The notes below the pieces were generated by a model. The model saw nothing but the letters and a program-made list of their open reading frames with translations. It was not told where the DNA came from and searched no databases. Of a DNA stretch of 64,000 nt, positions 34,067-44,500 are shown in pieces. Made by a program: the position numbers and the translations under genes. Each line of letters opens with the position of its first letter. Position 1 is the stretch's first letter. This DNA comes from CAWGGS01 sp963822095 (lineage in GTDB: Bacteria; Desulfobacterota; Desulfobulbia; Desulfobulbales; Desulfocapsaceae), in NCBI GenBank assembly GCA_963822095.1, contig CAWGGS010000044.1:1-64000 (forward strand), written 5' to 3'.

Positions 34067-36061
34067 ATGATGGACATGAACAATTCCGCCGATGAACGCA
34101 TATCCCTGAACAACGCCGAGCTTGATGAGTTGCGTCGATTCCTTCGGGAGATCGTCGACCTTCGTGATCGCAAATATGGCCTTCTACCGAAGCTCTACGA
34201 GAGCTGTTTTGTCGGCAGTGAGGCGGTTGCCCGAATGATTGAAACCGGCATGGCCGCTGACGAAGACGATGCCGTTCGTCTCGGCAATGTTATGTTGCAT
34301 AGCGGGATATTTCACCATGTCCAGCGAGCCCATTCTTTTAAGAATGAATTTCTTTTCTACCGCTTCGCAACTGATGAGGATCATGGCCGTTTGCCAGACG
34401 CGGTCGCTGACGGAAGTTCGGTGAAATGGTCAGATTTCCTCGGCATACTGACTTCAACGGCGGGCATGTATGGTTCCTTGCAGCCATCTCTGCCGGAACC
34501 TGATCCGGAACTTGCCAACCTTGACCAGATAGATCTTGAGACCATCGGTGTTTCTCCCCTGGACGAGCATAATGCTAGGCTCCTGGATAATGTGCATCCC
34601 AAGAAGTGGATTGATCCCGAGCCGAAACCTTCCTATAATCTGGTAGTGATTGGCGCCGGTGCCGGGGGCTTGGTCTCGGCGGCAGGAGCAGCTGGGGTCG
34701 GCGCACGCGTGGCCATAATCGAATCCCATCTCCTGGGCGGGGATTGCCTCAATGTCGGCTGTGTCCCTTCCAAGGCCTTGTTGCGCTGTGCCAAGGCAGC
34801 AGCCGAGGTGCGTGATGCCGCTCGTTTCGGGGTGAAGATTGAGGGAGAAATACGCGTTGATTTCGGCTATGTCATGGAGCGTATGCGCCGCCTCCGGGCT
34901 CAGATTTCCCCGGTGGATTCAGCAAAGAGATATTCGGAGCAGCTCGGGGTAGACCTCTTCATCGGCCGGGGGGTATTTACCGGTAAAAACACCATCGAGG
35001 TGAACGGCAAGTCGCTCACCTTTGCCAAAGCCGTTATCGCCACAGGAGGAACGGCCGCGATCCCTCATATCCCGGGTCTTGCTGAGGCCCCGTATTTTAC
35101 CAACAATTCGATCTTTAATTTGACGGAATTGCCCAGGCGTTTCGGTGTGATCGGCGCAGGTCCCATTGGACTGGAGCTTGCCCAGGCTTTCCAGCGGCTG
35201 GGATCCCAGGTGACCATTTTCTCCCGTACGGACCGGATAATGCCAAAAGAAGATCCCGAGGCGGCGGAAATAGTTAAACGTTCGATGCAAAAAGATGGCG
35301 TCAGTTTTTGTTTAAACGTAAAATATAAGCGTGTCGAAGGAAGAATGGACGACGGATCGGTGCGCGTCGTGTTGGATGATAACGGCGCCGAGATCAGCCA
35401 CGAGTTTGATGGGCTGCTGGTAGCCACCGGCCGGAAACCTTCCGTAAATGGGCTGGGGCTTGAAAAAGCCGGAGTGGAATTCGATGCTCGGAAAGGTGTG
35501 CAGGTAAATGATAAACTGCAGACCACCAACCCGGACATCTATGCGGTGGGAGATGTCGCCAGTACGTATCAATTCACCCATATGGCGGATTTCATGGCCC
35601 GCCTGGTAATCAAAAACGCCCTGTTTTTCGGGCGCGACAAAGTCTCCAATCTGCTGATTCCCTGGGCAACCTACACCGATCCGGAGGTGGCCCATGTCGG
35701 ACTCTATGAAAAGGATCTCGAGGAACGCAAGATCCCCTTCACCACCTTTAAACGTGAATTATCCGATGTGGACAGAGGCATTGTCGACGGAGTTGAGGCG
35801 GGTTATGTCAAAATCCATGTTGCCAAAGGCAAGGACAGGATATTGGGGGCGACTATTGTCGGAAGGAACGCAGGCGATATGATCAGTGAGATCAGTGTCG
35901 CCATACAGGGCGGAATAGGGCTTGGCAGTCTTGCTTCGGTAATTCATCCCTATCCGACAACAGCAGAGGCCATCAGGCAATGCGGTGATGCCTATAACCG
36001 TGAACGGCTGACCCCGACCGTTAAGGGAATCTTTCATAGCCTCATGGCCTTGAGAAGATAG
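34067..36061 (+). CDS. DEP-domain mercuric reductase/dihydrolipoamide dehydrogenase-like flavoprotein
   Basis: This 664-residue protein joins two parts. Residues about 25-105 form a DEP-like domain (LYESCFVGSEAV...GNVMLHSGIFHHV...FLFYRF). From about 185 it is a class I disulfide oxidoreductase with the FAD loop VIGAGAGGLV, the redox motif GGDCLNVGCVPSKA, a second nucleotide loop GVIGAGPIGLELA, and C-terminal HPYPTTAEA as in MerA-like enzymes. Substrate is unknown: no mer genes and no N-terminal heavy-metal domain are present. Its place in the zwf-gnd-pgl operon suggests use of NADPH. Confidence 0.88.
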   Translation: MMDMNNSADERISLNNAELDELRRFLREIVDLRDRKYGLLPKLYESCFVGSEAVARMIETGMAADEDDAVRLGNVMLHSGIFHHVQRAHSFKNEFLFYRFATDEDHGRLPDAVADGSSVKWSDFLGILTSTAGMYGSLQPSLPEPDPELANLDQIDLETIGVSPLDEHNARLLDNVHPKKWIDPEPKPSYNLVVIGAGAGGLVSAAGAAGVGARVAIIESHLLGGDCLNVGCVPSKALLRCAKAAAEVRDAARFGVKIEGEIRVDFGYVMERMRRLRAQISPVDSAKRYSEQLGVDLFIGRGVFTGKNTIEVNGKSLTFAKAVIATGGTAAIPHIPGLAEAPYFTNNSIFNLTELPRRFGVIGAGPIGLELAQAFQRLGSQVTIFSRTDRIMPKEDPEAAEIVKRSMQKDGVSFCLNVKYKRVEGRMDDGSVRVVLDDNGAEISHEFDGLLVATGRKPSVNGLGLEKAGVEFDARKGVQVNDKLQTTNPDIYAVGDVASTYQFTHMADFMARLVIKNALFFGRDKVSNLLIPWATYTDPEVAHVGLYEKDLEERKIPFTTFKRELSDVDRGIVDGVEAGYVKIHVAKGKDRILGATIVGRNAGDMISEISVAIQGGIGLGSLASVIHPYPTTAEAIRQCGDAYNRERLTPTVKGIFHSLMALRR

Positions 36062-36084
36062 GCATTATACTCAAAAAAAATCAA

Positions 36085-36825
36085 ATGGAAAAGAAAACGC
36101 CTATAAACAGGTTTGCAACACAACACAAAATGGGCATCGCCTTATCAGCTGAAATAGCCCGTTTGGCAGCGCAGGCCTCTACGGAGAAAGGTCGTTTCTT
36201 CCTGGCCCTTTCGGGGGGGTCGCTGCTGGATGCCCTTTGCCCGAACCTGACGGCACCCTCGTTGCGCAACCGAATGAAGTGGTCTGACTGGCATGTTTTC
36301 TGGGCTGATGAGCGGTGGGTCCCGCCGGAAAGTCCCGAGAGCAATTATGGTGTTGCCAGGAAAAGATTGCTTGATGCCGTGGATATTCCCGCGGCGCAGA
36401 TCCATGCCGCAGACAGTGCCGTGCAAAGTCCTTCTGAGACGGCCCGGAAATATCAGTCTGCCATGAAAACGGCCTTTCAGACCAAGCCGGATGAGTTGCC
36501 CTGTTTCGATTTGATCCTGCTCGGCATCGGAGAGGATGGTCATACGGCATCCCTGTTTCCCAATCACCCGCTTTTAGAAGAGACAGAGCGGTGGGTGGTC
36601 CCTGTTCATGATGCCCCAAAACCACCGCCGCTCAGGATTTCGCTGACCTTGCCGGTCATCAACAACGCCCGGAATGTTTTTTTTGTGGCTGCGGGGTCGC
36701 GAAAGAAAGAGATTATCACCAGAATTCTGGACCCGGAAGACAAAAAACCAAAGCTTCCAGCCCAACGGGTAAGACCGTCAAATGGTAAGCTTGCTTGGTA
36801 TATTTCAGACGGAGATTACAGGTAA
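36085..36825 (+). CDS. pgl: 6-phosphogluconolactonase
   Basis: The 246-residue protein is of the DevB/SOL type, with LALSGGSLLDAL near residue 45, WADERWVPPESPESNYG near 75, and LGIGEDGHTASLFPNHP near 150. It hydrolyses 6-phosphogluconolactone and completes the oxidative pentose phosphate branch with zwf and gnd. It begins 23 bases after the flavoprotein gene and ends the operon. There is no strong ribosome-binding site, and translation may depend on the gene before it. Confidence 0.95.
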   Translation: MEKKTPINRFATQHKMGIALSAEIARLAAQASTEKGRFFLALSGGSLLDALCPNLTAPSLRNRMKWSDWHVFWADERWVPPESPESNYGVARKRLLDAVDIPAAQIHAADSAVQSPSETARKYQSAMKTAFQTKPDELPCFDLILLGIGEDGHTASLFPNHPLLEETERWVVPVHDAPKPPPLRISLTLPVINNARNVFFVAAGSRKKEIITRILDPEDKKPKLPAQRVRPSNGKLAWYISDGDYR

Positions 36826-36931
36826 TCTTTTGTGAACACGGGGTGATTTTGACAACCCACTTGTTTTATCGTATTGTCTTGTCTTTCATGAAGTGCAGAC
36901 AAATTGACACAGTGTTCATGAAAAATCCGGG

Positions 36932-37927
36932 TTAAAGCCGCCAGCCCCAATAGTTGAGGAAACGGGCGAAATCCCACATGTCAGAGTCTTCCCGCCGCCA
37001 GGGTTTCAGACTGGTGTAAAAGGGGGTTCCCGTCGTGGAGGGATCGGCATAGTCCTTGTCGCTTCCTATAAAAAGATCCATGCTGGGAAGACTTAACAAT
37101 AAGGTCTCCAACGGCTTGATCGATCCTTTGACATGACCCTTCATCACCCCTTTTGTATAGTACAAACTGGTTGTTCCGTTCCCATCCGGCAGATGTTCCA
37201 GGTTGCTCATGGGGGCTATCTTCATTGGAATGATGCGGAAAGGAGGTTGGAGGAAATCGCGATCGTCGCGTATCTCCAGGTTCATGACCCGATGGACCTC
37301 CGGGCGGAGTGAGACCAGGATTCGAGGTTTGGATACGGCTGGGAACTTCAGGAGCGGAGGAAGCCGCTCGCCGTATACATCCAGGACCTCTCCGTTCCAG
37401 TCCTTTGGGTAGTCTTTCTTGGGAAGATACTGGGTAGGGACGATGGCCTTGTAGCAGCCACAGGTATGGACCGTTGTGACCAGCACAGGCAGATTATCGG
37501 CATCAAGGGTAACTACGACCAGCAGTCCGACGTTATTGCCTGCAGTCAGGTTAAAAGGAATGAGGCTGAAAGGAACCTCAGGGAAATGAACCCGGTAGAT
37601 CAGATTGGTATAGGTAGCCTTGGCGGTTGAAAAGGACCGCCGTAAAAAATAGACGACCGGATGACGGGTATCGATGTAGATGTCCTCTCCATTGCTCTTC
37701 GGGCGAACCGTGGGGCGACCGATGCGGTTATAGGGCTTGGCATGACCATAAACTGCAAAGGCTGGTGCCCATTTCCCGACAGTTTTCATTGCAGGCGATT
37801 TGGCTTTATAGACCCAGAGAGAGGCTTCTTGGGGGAGAGGCTGATGGCCTGCACAGCCGAAGAGGAAAAACAGGAGAGCAAGTGAAAAAAATGATCCTAT
37901 CACTTTCATGCTTGGGTTGACTCTCAT
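36932..37927 (-). CDS. Hypothetical lipoprotein
   Basis: From the ATG at complement 37925-37927 (AGAGG upstream) the protein has 331 residues. It starts with a basic segment, a hydrophobic core and the lipobox LFGC near residue 25, so it should be an envelope lipoprotein. The mature part contains HTCGCYKAIVPT, a Cys-x-Cys segment, and alternating hydrophobic patterns typical of beta-rich folds. No family is recognised with confidence. The frame extends further upstream to 37978 without a site. It is convergent with pgl. Confidence 0.75.
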   Translation of the reverse strand: MRVNPSMKVIGSFFSLALLFFLFGCAGHQPLPQEASLWVYKAKSPAMKTVGKWAPAFAVYGHAKPYNRIGRPTVRPKSNGEDIYIDTRHPVVYFLRRSFSTAKATYTNLIYRVHFPEVPFSLIPFNLTAGNNVGLLVVVTLDADNLPVLVTTVHTCGCYKAIVPTQYLPKKDYPKDWNGEVLDVYGERLPPLLKFPAVSKPRILVSLRPEVHRVMNLEIRDDRDFLQPPFRIIPMKIAPMSNLEHLPDGNGTTSLYYTKGVMKGHVKGSIKPLETLLLSLPSMDLFIGSDKDYADPSTTGTPFYTSLKPWRREDSDMWDFARFLNYWGWRL

Positions 37928-38397
37928 CTCGGGCCTCTTGAATTTTAAGAGATGCTCAAGGAAGGATACTTTGAGCACACCAAAATATAGAAGGGTTGGG
38001 ATGGCTTATGACGCCATCTTCAAATCAAAGGTTTTTACGGTTCATCCGAATGAAGCGTTCTTTTGTAAAGCTTAAAGTAACAATACGGCAGAGCGCATCG
38101 CTTCCGGACGCTCCTCTGCGGCCTTATCGTCGGTACACCACGGCTGACAGACAGGCCGTCCCTGGCCTGCTGTCAGGTGCGGACGTCCTGTCCGCACCCC
38201 TCCGGGCCTTATGTGGTTCTCCTTCGGGCCTCCGCGAGGCGTCCTCCAGAGACGCCCTCCGCCTCCCTCGTTATAGATAAGTACTCTTAATCCGGAAAAA
38301 CCGTTTTTACGAGATTGTCATAGTTGAACTATAAGAACAAACGTCCGGTGGACAAGAGGTGAAGGTCGGAACAAATTGGTGCTGGCGGCAAAGCATA
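37928..38397. other. Intergenic region with inverted repeat family B copy 4
   Basis: The family B repeat fills 38040-38295 in reverse orientation. The flanks (112 and 102 bases) show no gene. This gap marks the left border of the lipid/polyene cluster. Confidence 0.5.
38040..38295 (-). repeat. Structured repeat family B, copy 4 (inverted)
   Basis: Read on the minus strand it follows copies 1-3 from end to end. Its first core hairpin has GTGCGGAC/GTCCGCAC where copies 2 and 3 have TTGCGGAC/GTCCGCAA, a paired T-A to G-C change that keeps the stem. The second hairpin is perfect apart from the usual bulge. Confidence 0.88.
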
Positions 38398-39831
38398 CTA
38401 TCGATCTTTGGTCGGTTCAAAGGTACGCATCGCCGACAGAAAATCCGGCAGGTCGCGGACCAGACGGAGCAGGCTGTGCCGATGCTCCCAGATCCTTTTG
38501 CGAAACCGTTTGCGCCACTTGGGATCGGAATAGAAGCGTTTGACATGGGCATTATAGAGCTGATCCAGCGCCTCCCAGGATTCTATTGCCTTTGGCAGGA
38601 AGACAAAGTTCAGGCAGTTCATCTTCCGCCAGTCCTCCTGCACCTGACCTTCGGCAAAGATGCTTTTCCAGACGGGAGCGCCATGAAAGGGGGTAAATTT
38701 GGCCATGTTCATGTCATCAAGTTCCAGGGAGATGACAAAGTCACTGGTCTTTTGGATGGATTCCACTGTCTCTCCCGGAAGTCCCATCATGAAAAGGCCT
38801 TTGACCCGCAAACCGGCCGCATGGACCCGGGAGACCGTATCCCGGACCTCGTCTAGATAGACGCCTGGCTTGTGAACCTCGAGCAGTGCCGGATCGCCGC
38901 TCTCGATTCCGATGGAGACCATCAGACAACCGGCGGCTTTCAAAAGCTTCAGGAGGGCATCGTCTGTATGACCCACCCGGACTGCGCAGTTGAACCGTAC
39001 ACCAAGCGGGTTCTGGATAAGCATTTCGCAGAGGGACTCAATCCGACTGCGGTGCAGGGTGAACAGGTCGTCGTAGATATTTAAATGCCGTACCCCGAAA
39101 TCATTGTGAAGGTACTTCATGTGTTCATAGATGTAGGATGCCGAATTATATCGGTATCCTCGTTTAAAGACGGATCGGTCGCAGTAGGAACACTGGTAGG
39201 GGCAGCCCCGGCTGGTGATCATGGTCGCGCCGGGTGGCTTGATGTAGCTGAAGAGCGGCAAGTTGTATTTTGCCGGAAAACCGGGGAGCTTCTCGTACGC
39301 CGGAAAGGGAAGAGAATCAAGATCAGCAATATGTTGTCTTGGCTGGTTTTCCAGCACCGATTTGTTATTCCTGAAGACGAGGCCGCGGATGTCTTCGAGA
39401 GCTCTTCCCTCTGCCAGCTCCTCAAGCGTTTCCTCTCCTTCTCCGAGGCAGAGATAGTCGATCTCCTGGAAACGTTTTAAAAGCTCGCCACCCATTGCCG
39501 ATACATGGACACCTCCAAAAACGGTTTGGATGTCCGGGCGAATCGATTTGAGACGTGTTGCCAGGTCGCAGGCATCTAGAAAACCCGAGGTCGTGGTGGA
39601 GAATCCGACTAAGGCGGGATCATGTCTCAGGATGCGCTGGATGGTCTGATCATGGCTTTTTGCCGCATAGGGTCCGAGACAATCCTCCACCTGGGTGGAA
39701 TGCCCCTTTTTTTCAAGATAAGAGGCGATTGAGAGAAGCCCCAGGGGCGCCATACGATTGGCCGTGGTGCTGACATCTTTTTTTCCGGGGATCCAGTTGG
39801 AACCGGCGGGATGTACGAGAACAATGCGCAA
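38398..39831 (-). CDS. B12-binding-domain radical SAM protein
   Basis: The 477-residue protein begins with a Rossmann-like cobalamin-binding domain (residues 1-140, with PLGLLSIASYL and GGVHVSA), then a radical SAM core with Cys210, Cys214 and Cys217 in the CxxxCxxC motif. Enzymes of this class (Elp3/NifB-like core) often methylate or rearrange unreactive carbons. The start is a TTG at 39831 because AAGGAG lies six bases before it; no ATG gives a complete domain. It is divergent from the glycosyltransferase gene and opens the left arm of the cluster. The substrate is not known. Confidence 0.88.
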   Translation of the reverse strand: MRIVLVHPAGSNWIPGKKDVSTTANRMAPLGLLSIASYLEKKGHSTQVEDCLGPYAAKSHDQTIQRILRHDPALVGFSTTTSGFLDACDLATRLKSIRPDIQTVFGGVHVSAMGGELLKRFQEIDYLCLGEGEETLEELAEGRALEDIRGLVFRNNKSVLENQPRQHIADLDSLPFPAYEKLPGFPAKYNLPLFSYIKPPGATMITSRGCPYQCSYCDRSVFKRGYRYNSASYIYEHMKYLHNDFGVRHLNIYDDLFTLHRSRIESLCEMLIQNPLGVRFNCAVRVGHTDDALLKLLKAAGCLMVSIGIESGDPALLEVHKPGVYLDEVRDTVSRVHAAGLRVKGLFMMGLPGETVESIQKTSDFVISLELDDMNMAKFTPFHGAPVWKSIFAEGQVQEDWRKMNCLNFVFLPKAIESWEALDQLYNAHVKRFYSDPKWRKRFRKRIWEHRHSLLRLVRDLPDFLSAMRTFEPTKDR

Positions 39832-39957
39832 GGCGCTCTCCTTTTGGTCGTCTGTTTAATGGGCTTGAAATTTTTACTCGCTACAGGTAAAAGTAGAGTC
39901 GATTTCCTTGTTTTCCTTCAGCAATCTTGCCGTTTTTTGCGCCTTCATCTTCCAGCT

Positions 39958-40731
39958 ATGCATACTAGCAAATCGGATTCAGAAAACGCAACATCTAACA
40001 TTCCGGGCAAACGAATAAGCACATCTTTGGCTGACGATTGGTCCTTTTTTGATAGGGTATACTGCATTTCTCTGACTCAGAGAAAAGATCGACATATTGA
40101 GGCGTTGAGGCAGTTTTCCGGAGTCGGTCTGGCGGAGAAAGTAGAATTTTTGATTGTCGAAAAACATCCGACGGATTGTGAACAGGGGATCTACGAATCG
40201 CATCTTCGCTGTATGGCCAAGGGGCTGGACAGTGGTGCCGAGCGTATCCTTATCTTTGAAGATGACGTGGTTTTTGAGGGTTTTTCGCCTGACCGCCTGA
40301 AAAATGTCACCTCCTTTCTTCGGGAAAACGATAACTGGCAGTTTTTTTTCTTCGGTTGTATGGTGCGGAAGAGTCAAAAAACTCTCTATCCTTCCATTGT
40401 CCGGATCGGCTACAGAAGCCTTGCCCATGCCTATGTGGTTCGTCGTGAATTCGCTGAAAACATGGTCCGCCATCATCCCTGGAAAAATGTCGCCTTTGAT
40501 GATTTTCTAAGAGATCTTGAAAGTCCCCGGATGTATGCGGTCTATCCTTCGTTTGCTTTTCAAAGTGATGCCCCCTCCGATAATGATCCCTATCTCCCGC
40601 TGGATCGGTTTCGCAGGTTCTGCGGTGGTCTGCGGAATCTCCAGAAACGCAACGAAATATATCATCGTCATAAATGGTTGATCATCGGTTGCCATATTCT
40701 CGTTCTCATCGGATTCATGGCCTGGCTATGA
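39958..40731 (+). CDS. Glycosyltransferase family 25-like protein
   Basis: From ATG 39958 the protein has 257 residues; the frame is open back to 39811, where it overlaps the divergent gene, so the start is uncertain. It shows a GT25 pattern: YCISLTQRKDRH near residue 38, EQGIYESHLRCM near 82, and the metal-binding-like FEDDVVF near 103. A C-terminal hydrophobic segment (about 238-257) may anchor it to the membrane. Such enzymes add sugars to lipopolysaccharide. It overlaps the deacetylase gene by ATGA. Confidence 0.75.
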   Translation: MHTSKSDSENATSNIPGKRISTSLADDWSFFDRVYCISLTQRKDRHIEALRQFSGVGLAEKVEFLIVEKHPTDCEQGIYESHLRCMAKGLDSGAERILIFEDDVVFEGFSPDRLKNVTSFLRENDNWQFFFFGCMVRKSQKTLYPSIVRIGYRSLAHAYVVRREFAENMVRHHPWKNVAFDDFLRDLESPRMYAVYPSFAFQSDAPSDNDPYLPLDRFRRFCGGLRNLQKRNEIYHRHKWLIIGCHILVLIGFMAWL

Positions 40732-41579
40732 GCGTCTCTGCGTCTTGTGGAAGGCCAACAAAAAAAAGGCCTTTCTCGCCGGCTGAATGGGTAGGGATCG
40801 CCGCCCTTCTTTTCTCTCCCCTGTTCTGGATGGTGGATCCTTGTTTGGCAATGGTTCCACCGGCCGGATTTCTCCTCCTCTGTTTTGTCATGCCCTTCTT
40901 CCCCGGGAGCACCTTTTTCCTGCCTGTAAAAAGCAGGGGAAAGACCGGGCAGCCTGTCGTCGGTCTTACCTTTGATGATGGTCCTGACCCGGTCTCCACC
41001 CCATCATTGCTGCGCTTGCTGGAGAAGTATGGGGCCATTGCCACTTTTTTTGTCACTGGTGAGCGGTTGAGGCGTTATCCCGATATCGGCCGGGAGATTA
41101 TCTCCAGAGGCCACAGTATCGGCAACCATTCCTATACCCATGATGACTACCTTATGTTTAGAGGAACCAAGACGATAATTCGCGAGATTGAAAGTACCCA
41201 GGAGGCTTGCAGCAAACTGGGATTTCTACCGCGATTGTTCCGACCTCCGGTTGGGATAACCACCCCTCGTTACGCACCAGCCATCCATCAAACGGGGCTG
41301 CAGGTTGTAAATTTCAGCATCCGGGCCCGTGATATGGGAAACAGAAGAGTAAGAGGGCTTTGTGGGCGGATTCTTGCGAAGCTGTGCGCCGATGACATTA
41401 TTTTACTGCATGATATTCCTCCCAGAGGGGGAGTCGACCTCCAGGCATGGCTGGATGAGGTCGAGTGTCTCTTGGCGGGGATTAAGGACAAGGGGCTTGC
41501 TATAGTTCCTCTCGAGGTTCTTATTGATCAGCCGGTGATATCCTCAGCAGATGAATTGCCGGTAATGGATGGGTTTTGA
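40728..41579 (+). CDS. Membrane-anchored polysaccharide deacetylase family protein
   Basis: Starting at ATG 40728, which overlaps the previous stop as ATGA, the protein has 283 residues. Two hydrophobic segments (about 18-60) are followed by a NodB homology domain with TFDDGPDP near residue 84, the metal-binding HSIGNHSYTHDD motif near 130, RPPVG near 170, and LLHD near 223. It probably removes acyl groups from a saccharide, perhaps a sugar on the cluster's lipid. Its end overlaps the convergent MMPL-methyltransferase gene by 52 bases. Confidence 0.87.
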   Translation: MSVSASCGRPTKKRPFSPAEWVGIAALLFSPLFWMVDPCLAMVPPAGFLLLCFVMPFFPGSTFFLPVKSRGKTGQPVVGLTFDDGPDPVSTPSLLRLLEKYGAIATFFVTGERLRRYPDIGREIISRGHSIGNHSYTHDDYLMFRGTKTIIREIESTQEACSKLGFLPRLFRPPVGITTPRYAPAIHQTGLQVVNFSIRARDMGNRRVRGLCGRILAKLCADDIILLHDIPPRGGVDLQAWLDEVECLLAGIKDKGLAIVPLEVLIDQPVISSADELPVMDGF

Positions 41580-44500
41580 TCTCCTCGCTGGGCGACGATC
41601 CAGAAAAGCTCGCTGTTGGAGGTGGGCGACACCCTCGGGGCACTAAAGCCGTTTGCACTCAGCAGTCCGGTCAGGAACTCGGTTGTTCTATAATTTGTTA
41701 TGCAGCCGGAAAGCCTGGCCCTGAAGTCCTCGACTCGCCAGGATAACGAAGGATTTGTTACCGGACGGATGACGAACCTGGCAACCAGGAGGCCACCCGG
41801 CATCATCAGCTTTTGTAGTTTGATCAAGGTTTTTGCAAGTTGCCGGTCGTCGATGTAGTGCAGCATGTCCAGAAGCAGGACCAGGTCAGGCCGTTCTCCG
41901 ATCTTCGGCAGCTCGGGGGCCGCACCTTCCATGATAGTCCCTCTCTCCTGTACGGCTATTGCTGCAACTCGAACCCTTTCCGGGTCGGGATCAATACCAA
42001 CAACCCGTGCCTGTGAAAAATGTTCCAGGCACCAACAGGCCGGAACCCCGAAACCGCAGCCGATATCGAGGATGGTCTTGAACGTGTCGCTTTCACCCAG
42101 AATTTTCTCGAGGTCACGGAAAAGAGGGTCGTTCGTGAGCTTGAAGCGGGCAAACATCCGAGGATAGGTCTCCAGCAACCGGTAGCGTTGGAGAATGCGC
42201 TGTACGAGTGTCCCTTCCTGGTTTACGACGGTATTTATTGATTTGTAATAGGCTTCCAGCAACGGAGGAAGGAGGAGGATTGATCCCAGGAAGGAATAGC
42301 CGATGCCGCATAACGAGGTGATGCCGACGCTTCTCAGCGTGGAGTGTTCGGCAAAACAGAGGACGCCGAAACCGATCAGTGTCGAGGAGGCCGACAACAG
42401 GACCGCGCTTTTGACCAGAATGGAGGAAGGATGGTCGTCACTTCCATAGCGCCTGCGGCCGCAAACGGTGTAGATGGAGTAGTCGACCCCGATTCCCAGG
42501 ATAACGACTGTCAGCATAAGCCCCGGAATGTCAAGGGGGTGACCGATAATGTTCAAGGTGCCCAGGGTGCAAATATAGGCAAAGACCAACGGAAGGAGGG
42601 TGATACAGGTCAGTCGCCAATCCAGAAAATACAGGAAGAGCATCAAGGTCACGACCACCGTCATGATGGCAAGTGAAGAAGTGTAGGTGGTAAACAGAAT
42701 ATGGCTGAGGAAGCCCGAGAAGTAGGTGGCATCGAATATCTTGCAGTTTTTGCTAAACTCCTTGATAAAGGCCTGGGCATTGTAGTGCCTGCCGGGAGTA
42801 ACGGCAATGAACTGGGCCAGCCCGCCGCTTTGCGAGGCCGTAATTCCCAAGAGTTTGTCGTAGCGGGGGGAAAGCGGAGCCGGTTGCATCGGGGTGTCCA
42901 GGCTCAGTTGCGCGAAGAACGGGGCGAAGGCATCTTTTTTAAAACCGAGGGCGGTACCTGTCCCAATAAGTTCCGTCTTTACCTTTCCTATCCGCTCGGG
43001 GGTCCAGAAATGCTTCCAGGCGGCCCGGTTTTCGGCAGCACGTTCCTTGCCGGGAAAAATCATTGAGGGATTGAACACGGACCGTATTCGTTCCAACTGG
43101 ATATTTTTTTCCATATCCACCAGGAGGTGATCGTTTTTCTTCTGAAGCGCATCCCTTGATGCCGCCGTGGTCATGAGGTAGACCTTGCGACTGAGATCAC
43201 CCCAGACTTTCGAAAACATCCGGCCCTCTTGCTGGGTCTTCTTGCTGACTGTATTCATGTCACTGAGACTCAGATGAAAAACGGGTTTGGCAAAAAAGAA
43301 CATGATGCCTGCAAACAACACCGCTGCCACAAGACCGGGTTTTCCGGCCCTGTAGAGCAGGCTGGAAATCCGATGGAGAGGTGGATTGCGCTTCCCCGAC
43401 GGCGGCATGACCGGGAAGATTTTCGGGCAAACAAAGTAGATGAACAGATAGGTAAATAAGAGACCCAGGGCGGTAAATTCTCCGAGTTCGGCAAAAATGG
43501 GAAAATCGTTCAGGCTGAGGACGAGAAAGGAAGCAATGGTGGTGAGCACGGCGATGATGCCGCCGATCGCATTGACCTCACCTGCCGCCTGCTTTCCTTT
43601 GGTTGCCTGTGGTCTATCGAAAAACAGCAGGTAGGTTATGCTGAAGTCGTCCATAATGGATATGAGTGCTCCGGAAAAGCCGAGAACCATTATTGAGATG
43701 GAGGAGTGGAAGAGGGAGTAGACAAACAGTGCGGCCGCTGTCCCGGCCAGAGGGGGGATCAGGGAGAGCAGACTGAAAAGAGGTCTTGGGAAAGCCAGAA
43801 TCAGCAGCAGGGCGATGCCGGCCATCGACAGTCCCAGGGCCAGTTGGACATCGTGGCGGATGATCTTTTCGTTGTCCAGGGCTGCCTGATAGGTCCCCGT
43901 GGGAGTAAGCACCACATGGATACCGGTAGAGGCAAATTTTCGATTAAGCTCGCGTGCGGACGTCGCAAAAAGCCTGGTTATCTGTCGTGCCGCCTCGGTA
44001 TTGGAGCCGGCTTTTGCCGGCCTGCCGGTGAGGAGAAGGTGCCTGCCATCCCGGGAGATGAGGTTCTGTTTGTAGATGGTAGCATTATGTGATGGGGCGA
44101 GGTGAATGAGCCTTGCCAGCACCAGGTCCTTGAGGCCTAAAGGATCAACGGCGATATATGCTGACCGGCCGATGCCTTCCAGGCCGGTCATGCCGGTGAC
44201 CACCTCATGCAGGCGACGGCCTACAGCGCTGCTTTGCAGGCGAGGCGCAACCTTGTTTTCCAGTTCTGCCTTTGAAAATAAAAAAGGCAGATGATGGGCA
44301 ACCTGCTGCGCTATCTCCGGTATGAGCATGGCGACATCCCCCATGCCGATATCGGTAAAAAGTCCGCTTGCCCGCATCTTCTCCTGGAGGAAGGTGCTGC
44401 AATTCACCAGGAGATCCGGATCGTCCCGATCGATCATGATATCCACGGCCACCTGATCATGGATGGGATGGTTTTTAAATATCTCGAGTGCGTCGGCAAT

